This document shows, one piece after another, positions 18,815 to 24,976 of a DNA stretch of 24,976 bases. Every line of letters begins with the position of its first letter. Position 1 is the stretch's first letter. The position numbers and the translations under genes were made by a program. The stretch covers positions 1 through 24,976 of the forward strand of contig LUCW03002043.1 in NCBI GenBank assembly GCA_001586965.3. The letters are read 5' to 3'. The DNA comes from Sphaeroforma sirkka. Taxonomy: Eukaryota; Opisthokonta; Ichthyosporea; Ichthyophonida. A model generated the notes under the pieces. It was not told where the DNA came from. It was given only the letters and a program-made list of their open reading frames with translations, and did no database searches.

Positions 18815-19694
18815 AGTTAGGATTTAGCAGGGTTTTAGCAAAATCGGTAGGGATATGGTGAGTGCCTAAATTAGTTGCGCTAGTACCATCAATGTTATTC
18901 ACTTCGTAAGTATCACTCTTCTCATCATGGTAGGAAATAACAAAAAGGTCCTATCGTCTTAGAAGAGAGTTCGGTAACGTTGGCGTTTCGATTTATAATG
19001 TTAACGTAATCGCCGACTTTGAACTGAACAATGTTCTTAGTGTTATTCCATCGGTCATACGCTTTAAGTAGGACACGATTCTTGTGCTCGAGTAAACAGG
19101 GGTAAACAACGTTCTGCATATGCTCAATCTTTTGTAGCCACGGGGTAACGTGTTTCTCGGGCGCAGTTTTATCAAACGTTGCTTGTAATTCACTATAGCG
19201 GCCAAAGAAATAGTGAAGCGGGAGTGTTCCAGTTTGAGGATTCATGCAGTTATTCATTTGAGTCTGAACCCATTTCAAATGATAAGGCCACATATCCTCA
19301 ACGTCGTCTAGTGCGGTACGCAAGAGTTTCTTAAGTTCTCTATGACGTGTCTCATTTGCACCCTGCGTTTGAGGTTTGTAAGGAACACCACGCCTATGGG
19401 TCATGCCTGATACGAGTATAAGTGCCTCCATTACGTCGGTACAAAACTCACTACCGTTATCAGAACATAGTACTCGGGGAAACCGAAGTCATTAAAGACG
19501 TGATAGCATAATTCTGCCACTGTTTGTGGACGTTTGTTCGGTATTGCATAAAGCAAGCTATAGCCCGAAGCCACACATAAGAAATGACAGATATATACAT
19601 CGCCAGTATGCTTGGATCGCGGGAGTTTAACCAAATCGACTAAGACTCGGCGCATCGGTTGGTCTTCTGTCACACTTTTTTTAGGGGTGCCCAA
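18815..19694 (-). pseudogene. Element X integrase core and C-terminal tail, unit C
   Basis: The frame 19694-19431 gives the start of the core with VLVDLVKLP (first Asp) and the region up to DFGFP. A frame change at about 19472-19482 leads to SDNGSEF (second Asp), and 19431-18925 gives GANETRHREL (Glu, 35 residues after the second Asp), MWPYHLKWVQTQMN, LHYFFGRYSELQATF, and QFKVGDYVNI with TIGPF (GPY/F). An extra A near 18942-18946 shifts the frame inside the GPF module. The residue set D, D, E is complete, unlike in Y. Insertion of cDNA into the genome would be its role. Confidence 0.9.
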
Positions 19695-20366
19695 CCGTAT
19701 CGCTTGATCTGGTTCTTTTCACAATCAGTACAGCGTCGGTATACTTCACGTATGGTTTCTTTCAGCGCCGGGTGATCAAGCCCTGCACGAATAGCCATTT
19801 TATAAGTATGCTCATATGCTCGATGCGTTAAATTATGTATAATTTTAACTCTACTTTCGAGCTCCTCTAAGTCAGTCAGATTCTGTGTAACGCTGGCTGG
19901 ATGAACCATAGTCCTGTTGAAAAGGGCAACCTCAGTATCAGGAGGGGTAGACTCCTGAGATACATAATTGACAACATTGGATTGTTGAAGTATCTTCTTC
20001 AGTTGTTTCGCAACTCCTGGCTGTTCTTTAAGCAGCGCTTTAAGTAGTCGAGTGCGAGCTTCAGGTTCTCTTAGAGTTTTGAGTCTTTGATCCATGGCCT
20101 TAGCTAGTTCCATGTTTTTTACGATCTAATGCCGTTTCAATCGGCATTACCTCGACTGCAATCTTGTTGGGTGCATGTGTTGTACGAGTCTTGAGCTTTT
20201 GTTCAAACTCTTTAGACTCCTCTAGTTTAGCTAAGAATTCGGTTGAGGGTTTCCACTTAGTGGTACCTGCAGGACCGATGCGACAAACAATGGTGTGTTT
20301 CCAAGGTGTCTTCTTAATAGAATAGGATCCCTGATACAAAAAACGTGTCGGTTTCACGGTCGACAT
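19670..20366 (-). pseudogene. Element X integrase linker and zinc-binding domain, unit C
   Basis: Frame 20366-20100 covers the linker (QGSYSIKKTPWKHTIVCRIG, then MPIETALDRKK). A T6 run at 20115-20120, T8 in unit B, breaks the frame, and 20113-19670 continues with MELAKAMDQRLKTL and a helical Lys/Leu/Glu-rich stretch, then the zinc-binding HHCC domain (HNLTH, CTDCEKNQIKRYGWAP). It is a useful case of a break present in one copy only, so it arose, or was miscalled, after the duplication. Confidence 0.88.
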
Positions 20367-20690
20367 AAATAGGTTCGTCTTGAATCATATTAATTAAATC
20401 ACGTATCCATGGGTCGGAGTTACGTAAGGGACAACACAGCGTAATGGTAGATTTAGTAATATTAACATAATTTAACAACTGTGCGATAAGTTGACAAGGT
20501 GGGTTAGCCCACGCATTATGCTTTGATAAGTCAAAGCTGAAATGCATCACCTTTAGGATGAGTCAACGACCTATATTCAGAAACCTGTTTGTTATGTTCT
20601 GCGGCGAACATATCAACAGTAAATGGACCCCATCGTGATTGAGCGAGGTTAAACCATTTCTTATTTAGCATCCAATCGGTTGCTAATAAC
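20314..20690 (-). pseudogene. Element X Dam-methyltransferase-like domain
   Basis: After the RNase H C-terminus the frame reads KKWFNLAQSRWGPFTVDMFA (Asp near 20614), AEHNKQ, SEYRSLTHPKGDAF; a frame change near 20540 is followed by HNAWANPPCQLIAQLL (NPPC at 20505-20494) and STITLCCPLRNSDPWIRDLI. The order matches phage-type Dam adenine methylases, where a DxAA-x3-N segment and a Tyr lead to W-x-NPPY and later a hydrophobic strand. In X the aromatic residue after NPP is Cys, in Y it is Trp, so catalysis by X is doubtful. In the element it would act on nascent or host DNA, but that is inference. It ends in YVDRETDTF at a T6 run (20338-20343), where the frame shifts into the integrase linker. 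Confidence 0.62.
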
Positions 20691-21130
20691 TCCTTGACTG
20701 TTTTCGGGTAGTCGGGCACAAGTCGAGAGAGCATGTCAGGAAGACGGTTATGTATTCCTGGTATGTGTGTTATATTAAAAGCGAACTTGGCAATAATGTC
20801 ATGCCAGCGGCTCACCAACTGTGAATCAGGGTTCATATCTTTAAGTATGTTAAAGACTTTTGATCACAGGCGACAGTAAAGTAACTTCCATAAAGGTAGT
20901 CTTTAAACTGTCTTAGCGCAGTAACTATATCAAGGAGCTCTTGTTTAACGGTAGGGTAATTCCGTTGGCTCTTATTATAACTCTTGCTAAAGAATTGTAT
21001 GTAGCGCGGTATACCATTTATCGTTTGGTAAAGCACTCCACCTACCGCTCGATCTGAAGCGTCGGTTGCTACTTGGAATGGGACACCATCCACAGGGTAC
21101 TGCATGATGGGTGCGTCCATTACTCTACTT
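20691..21130 (-). pseudogene. Element X RNase H
   Basis: PVDGVPFQVATDASDRAVGG (first catalytic Asp), YPTVKQELLDIVTAL (Glu) and VACDQKSLTYL (Asp) lie in the frame ending at 20833. The C-terminal part, MNPDSQLVSRW then HIPGIHNRLPDMLSRL (fourth acidic residue), lies in the next frame from 20836. A one-base shift at about 20837-20846 splits the domain. All four acidic residues are present, so apart from this break the domain looks sound. It degrades RNA in the RNA:cDNA hybrid. Confidence 0.9.
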
Positions 21131-22195
21131 TTGACTAGTTTAAATGCATCATCACATTCTTTAGTCCAAAGCTTTCCCAAAGGTCCTTTGTGCAGCCGTA
21201 GGTGACTGAAAGGCTTTAAGTAATGAGAAAGATGCGGTACCGAATCCGAGAAGAAGTTAACAAACCCACACACAGAGTTCACATCTCTTCCAGTAATTGG
21301 TGTTGATAAATCCAACAGAAACTGTTTCTTGCCAGGATCAATTTCTACCCCTGCTGCAGATACTTTGTAGCCAAGTAAGTGTATAGTATCTTTAGCAAAA
21401 GAACACCTGTCTTCGCTAATCTTAAGTTTAGCATGATTAAGTCGCTTTAAGACTTCTTTAACGAGTTTAGCATGTTCATGTGCTGTCTTTGTAAAGATAA
21501 CTATATCATCTAAATAGACTGATACGTTATACGACAGGTCCGCAAATAATTCCATCATAACTTGTTGGAAGAAAGAAGGTAACATGTGTAAGCCTTCAGG
21601 TGCACCTTTAAACTGGTACTTCTTACCTTGCCAAGTAAAGGAAAAGTATTTCCTATGAGGCTCATATATCTGTAGTTGATGGAATGCAGCTTTTAAGTCT
21701 ATCTTGGAAAAGATAGTCGCACCTCCATTTTGCGTAGTATCTCGCTTATCTTAGGTAAGGGAAAACTATGTTGCGGAATTAGTTTGTTGATTGGCGACAG
21801 GTCTAGTACTACTCTTGTTTTACTAAACGTTCCATCAGATTTATATCGATCGACCGCTAAGAGAGCTAAGTTAACTGGGGTTGCATCATAATTGATTTCA
21901 ATTAGACCCTGTTTTAACCAATCTTCGATTTGGGTTTTGACAACGTCTTTGTGTCTCCAACTCACGTAGTTATGTGAAGGACACTTTAACTTAGAGAAGT
22001 CGACGTTTGTTAAGTCAAGTCTAACGTACCCATAGAGAACTTAAACATACACCAGTCAGTTAGTGCAATCTTCCTGTTTTGTATAATTAAGTCCATAATT
22101 ATATCGGTGAAGTGCGGAATCATATCCTTTGCTTCACCTTCCGGAGGTTTAGGTATCTTTAACATATTATCATCTGACTGATCTTTATTCGGGTC
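21131..22195 (-). pseudogene. Element X reverse transcriptase
   Basis: Two frames. From about 22195 to 21699: linker with PKPPEGEAKDMIPHFTD, then WLKQGLIEINYDATPVN, RVVLDLSPINKLIPQHSFPL. After a shift near 21715, the frame to 20833: FSKIDLKAAFHQLQ (first catalytic Asp), GAPEGLHMLPSFFQQVM, SVYLDDIVIFTK (YLDD box, Asp pair), LLGYKVSAAGVEIDPGK, and the connection FVNFFSDSVPHLSHYLKPFS. Length and motif order are those of a complete Ty3/Gypsy RT palm, thumb and connection. Except for the one break the enzyme looks intact, in contrast to Z. Confidence 0.93.
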
Positions 22196-22581
22196 AGCCC
22201 ATTAGGCAGACCAGTGAGTGTTATACCTAAACTGAGAAGATCAGTCATACCTATAATTAAATCGTATTTCTGAGACATGTCAGTAACGATTAGGTGAGTC
22301 TTCACTTCTCTTCTATCTGACAGTATTATGTGTGCATAGTCAATGGCTTGTTCGCAAGTAGTAACTTTGCCATTTCCCAAGATTAAATCAGTTGTTTCGT
22401 TATGGACAGCAATATCTGTAGCGTAGGCTACTCGGCGTGAGATAGCAGAGACTTCAGCCCCTGGATCAAATAGTGCCATAACCTTTTCTCCATTTACGAA
22501 AACCGTTTGAAAGATACGTTCATCTCCTTTGGTATAGATTTTATTGAACATTTTCTCATAATCTTGCTCTAGTGCACACAT
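22159..22581 (-). CDS. Element X aspartic protease
   Basis: The 140-codon frame has NGEKVMALFDPGAEVSAIS, with the active site reading D-P-G-A where retropepsins normally have D-(S/T)-G-A. A hydrophobic VKTHLIVTDM and YDLIIGMTDLLSLGI follow, matching the second half of the fold (ILG-type motif). The Asp and Gly are there; the Ser/Thr that stabilises the active-site dimer is Pro. The protease would free capsid and enzymes from Gag-Pol. Its frame changes near 22195 to enter the RT linker. The upstream border is a stop at about 22590. Confidence 0.85.
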   Translation of the reverse strand: MCALEQDYEKMFNKIYTKGDERIFQTVFVNGEKVMALFDPGAEVSAISRRVAYATDIAVHNETTDLILGNGKVTTCEQAIDYAHIILSDRREVKTHLIVTDMSQKYDLIIGMTDLLSLGITLTGLPNGLTRIKISQMIIC

Positions 22582-22597
22582 ATGGTACTGTCAGTGC

Positions 22598-22850
22598 TTA
22601 ACTTGGGACGTCCAGTAAGTCCTTGCAATCCTCTTTGTGCCAACCGTTAGTACCCTTGCAAATAACACACTCTTTCATATAGTGTCCAAAATCTGGCTTG
22701 CCTGGTGCACACTTAACAGGGTCGTGTCTACCATTCCACTTGCCATTACGTTTTGTGAGGTTGTAACCACACTTCTTGCAAGGCGCTCTCACCTTCTTTT
22801 CACCTTTCGGTTCGGTAGAAGTAGAGCCAGTACCCCCCCTCCAGTAGTAG
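22598..22850 (-). pseudogene. Element X nucleocapsid-type zinc fingers
   Basis: The minus-strand frame contains APCKKCGYNLTKRNGKW, then HDPVKC, and CVICKGTNGWHKEDC. The last is C-x2-C-x6-H-x3-C, a spacing unlike the usual retroviral C-x2-C-x4-H-x4-C knuckle, and the first is an earlier Cys-x2-Cys set with a later His and Cys. Such fingers at the end of Gag bind element RNA. A C7 run at 22833-22839 lies at the frame change between this part and the capsid part, so a one-base indel there is the likely break. Confidence 0.75.
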
Positions 22851-23904
22851 TGCGAGGTTTCTTAGTACTACGCGCAGTATTAGTCTCTACTGCGTTTCGC
22901 TTAGTGGGCTGGGAGTAGCTCGTGGTACTAAGTACTCTAGTAGAGGGATTGGTATGCTTGTGAACTATCTTCTCAAAGACAGACCAAGGCATAGATCGCA
23001 AATCACCATAGGCGATGATGTCATCATTGACTTTCTTAAAGAGGTTAGCTCCCAGAGTCTCCATCATCTGACAAATTAATAAATATTCGCCAGTATAGGT
23101 ACGACCACCCATCCGAGTATTCATATGTGTCATATGAGCTAGAGCACCTCGAATAGTGGTATCGTTCGCAAAGAACTTGCGAGACTCTAAAAGTTCACGG
23201 TCACGTGCATCTTCAAAAAAAAAAGGTGTTAAGTATATTATCACGCAACTGGTGCCAGGGTAGGGCTTTCCAGTTGGGCTCATGAGCCTTCAAGATAGTT
23301 CGCCATTCACCTGGCTCACAGAAATGAATAAAGGCATTCATCATCTGCTTATCCTTAAGGCTGGCAGACTCCTTAAGTTGGTCGAAGGCCTTCAGTGTCT
23401 CCACTGTACTCTCATTAGTAGAGAAATCGACCTCAGCCTGCGCGTTACCTAGCTGCTTTATAAAGCTTGGTTCTAAGTGTTCACGAGGCTCATGCTCAGT
23501 GCTACGGGCTGCTAGTGCCAAGATGGTGTCTATTTCCTTTCTCTTGTTATCGATTAGATAGCGAATGTTATCCGCTTTCCTATCGTCAAGGTCAGAGTCA
23601 TTCAATAGACGGTCCTCAAGGACTTGAATACCAGAGCGTAATAGCCTGAGAGACGAGTATGTCTGGTTCTCACTTCCTCATCCTCAGGATTAGAGCGGGA
23701 ACTCTCTAACGAGGTACTGGTGTAGCGATTGCCAAAATCGTGATTACCAGGGTTAGTTGACAAATGAGGGTCGATATTACGAGGATGGTAAGCCTCATCG
23801 AGTTCCATACGATCATATCCTCTGACAGGGTTAGGTTTGTCAAGAGGATGGTCAATGGTAGCATCAGAGCTACAGAGATTAAATTTTGAAATATGTTCTG
23901 GCAC
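22789..23904 (-). pseudogene. Element X Gag
   Basis: Three overlapping frames cover one Gag-like protein: 23904 to about 23660 (Asn/Pro/Ser-rich N-terminus; the first ATG is at 23808), about 23690 to 23213 (RYLIDNKRKEIDTILALAAR, NAFIHFCEPGEWRTILKA: helical, capsid-like), and about 23220 to 22840 (DARDRELLESRKFFAND, YTGEYLLICQMMETLGANLF, then a basic Ser/Thr-rich tail). The second break lies in an A10 run at 23215-23224, a likely assembly or slippage site. There is no sequence similarity I can name, so Gag is inferred from position ahead of the fingers and protease, length and composition. Confidence 0.75.
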
Positions 23905-24250
23905 CCGATGAGATGCCGACAGAGTTTGTGGCCCTAGTAGTGCTCAGGAATTGACAACTGTGATTAAATTCCCTGGCAGAATTGTTTGGAACCAGCGGAT
24001 TTGCACTTGGCAATTGTTACTCCGCAAAATTTGTCGTCATCAGTGAAGCAGTTCATTGATTCATTTCGCAGAGTGATGAACTCTCCACGGACTCTGAAAA
24101 CATGCTCAGTGACTTTGGACAAGCAGACGCCGGAGGAATGGCCATCTAACTCACAGGGCAGCTATTGATTTGGAAAACCCGTAGACGATACAATTGTATT
24201 CATTTTAACACGCAGATGCTCAAATTGTCGTCTGACAATTCCTTTGTCTG
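23905..24250. other. Right flank, no recognised gene
   Basis: A plus-strand frame of 60 codons at 23986-24168 lacks an ATG at its start and shows no family I know, though its composition is protein-like. After its stop there is a perfect 7-bp hairpin AATTGTC / GACAATT around a 4-base loop (24223-24240). The promoter or 5' LTR of X should lie here, reading leftward; I could not define its ends. Confidence 0.4.
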
Positions 24251-24470
24251 AGCAGGTGATATATGGGTGTCCAGGTTCAAGAGGTAATGAGACACTGGGT
24301 GTTAGAGTACAATGTAGTAGACTTTAAATCTAAGTTGTTAGCGTGCGGTGTGGGGACTAATAGTAAAGTGCTAGTGTATCTAATGTATGGTGCATTCGAA
24401 TGGATTTATTTATGATCTCACCCTCAGTTATATACTGATGGTGTTTGTACTAATAAATATATCATATTCT
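24251..24470 (+). repeat. LTR-like sequence, plus orientation
   Basis: ATGGGTGTC at 24263-24271 is followed 44 bases later (start to start) by a 20-bp run (24306-24325) that is the exact reverse complement of 41-60. AT-rich sequence with ATTTATTTATG and TAATAAAT follows. Together these suggest a second, inverted copy of the LTR family that ends element Z. The ends are not delimited. Confidence 0.35.
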
Positions 24471-24472
24471 CT

Positions 24473-24558
24473 GTTACCACACTCCGTCTCGGACCTCGGC
24501 TCTTGGCTAGCCGCTGTTACCACACTCAGTCTCGAGCGTCGGCTCTCGGCTAGCCGGT
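24473..24558 (+). repeat. 43-bp tandem duplication
   Basis: Two adjacent copies beginning GTTACCACACTC and ending CGGCTAGCCG/CTTGGCTAGCCG, start to start 43 bases (24473 and 24516), with a handful of mismatches. GC-rich against an AT-rich background. Confidence 0.85.
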
Positions 24559-24574
24559 GGCCCGTTTTCTATAA

Positions 24575-24685
24575 ACATAATAATCTGAGAAGAAGTCTCA
24601 AATTACTCTTACGTTCTCTCAGGCTGACCCACCTATACTTATATTAATTTGAGAACAAGTCCCATATTACTCTCGAGCTGACGAC
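24575..24685 (+). repeat. Degenerate direct repeat
   Basis: TAATCTGAGAAGAAGTCTCA near 24580 and TAATTTGAGAACAAGTCCCA near 24645, each followed by a TATTACTCT or ATTACTCT run and then a CTGAC, form two imperfect copies of about 45 bases. Confidence 0.6.
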
Positions 24686-24976
24686 GTAAAAAACATTATT
24701 AACGTATATAGAAATACGCCTACTACTGTAGTCTATCACTGGGGTCCCTTCGTCTGGAGGTACCATAATGGATACCAACAGTTCCGGTCGGGGGTCGGTT
24801 GAGAAAAGATTGACTATCATCTCGATTACTAAAAAAAAAGACATAGTCAACGAAACACAGGATTAATTTCAGGGATGAAAATCGATGAAATAAGCCCCGA
24901 GTTCTAAGTTTAGGGGTTGAGAGTTTTTTCCCACATTTTTTCAAAAAAAAAACTTTCAAGAAAATGTTCTATTTTT
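24686..24976. other. Right window end, nothing recognised
   Basis: AT-rich sequence with A and T runs (24830-24838, 24939-24952). Two overlapping minus-strand frames (24644-24850, 24723-24959) show no family signal. No RNA gene is seen. Confidence 0.5.

Larger units (their letters stand above)
18815..23904 (-). mobile_element. Element X: Ty3/Gypsy-type element with a Dam-like domain
   Basis: On the minus strand from 23904: Gag with Cys/His fingers, aspartic protease, reverse transcriptase, RNase H, Dam-methyltransferase-like domain, integrase with zinc-binding, DDE core and GPY/F tail. The order PR-RT-RH-IN is that of Ty3/Gypsy. The 3' end is cut at about 18815-18830, where fragment Y begins; no 3' LTR is present. 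A 5' LTR right of 23904 could not be delimited. About eight frame breaks interrupt it, several in homopolymers. Confidence 0.9.

Noticed and set aside
23986..24168. Plus-strand 60-codon frame as the pol or env end of an element preceding the LTR-like sequence
   Set aside because: It has no ATG start and no motif I could tie to integrase, pol or env; kept only as a note in the flank entry.

Overview
This is eukaryotic nuclear DNA, mostly built from decayed LTR retrotransposons of the Ty3/Gypsy type lying on the minus strand. Hidden among them on the plus strand is a small 5S rRNA array: two near-intact genes and one pseudogene. The species cannot be named from the sequence. The 3' half of the 5S genes resembles fungal or amoebozoan 5S rRNA from memory. 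The embedded telomere-like motif (TTTTAGGG / TTTAGGG) is of the kind known from some algae, plants and protists. These two hints do not agree, so I leave the taxon open. There are no bacterial genes, no CRISPR array and no convincing host protein gene.

Layout: (1) 1-3290, element Z, a badly decayed Ty3/Gypsy element on the minus strand (Gag, protease, RT, RNase H), with integrase not recognisable and an LTR-like end at the window start. (2) 3329-7755, unit A, a divergent, mosaic copy of a repeated unit. (3) 7756-8002, a short stretch unique to this place. (4) 8003-14225, unit B. (5) 14233-20409, unit C, nearly the same as B. (6) 20410-23904, the upstream rest of element X (RNase H, RT, protease, Gag), continuous with the integrase in unit C. 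(7) 23905-24976, a right flank with an LTR-like sequence and a 43-bp tandem duplication.

Each 6.2-kb unit (B and C) reads, left to right: a spacer with a roughly 32-bp minisatellite, a conserved hairpin, a 5S rRNA gene (+), a second spacer with a CA/TA microsatellite, a 5'-truncated retroelement fragment Y (-; end of RT, RNase H, a Dam-methyltransferase-like domain, integrase), and the integrase part of a related element X (-). Unit C runs on into the rest of X, so C looks like the parental arrangement and B like a tandem duplicate of it. A is an older or scrambled relative.

Three observations stand out. First, a 5S rRNA gene cluster is interleaved with retroelement debris. Second, short telomere-like insertions sit at three separate breakpoints in fragment Y and are shared by all copies. 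One is flanked by a 13-bp duplication and one is a near-perfect head-to-head telomere palindrome. Third, the pol region of X and Y carries a Dam-type adenine-methyltransferase-like domain between RNase H and integrase, a place better known for such a domain in DIRS elements. Nothing here looks like an autonomous element in its present form: frames are broken, and B and C differ mainly by indels, many of them in homopolymers, so some breaks may be assembly errors.
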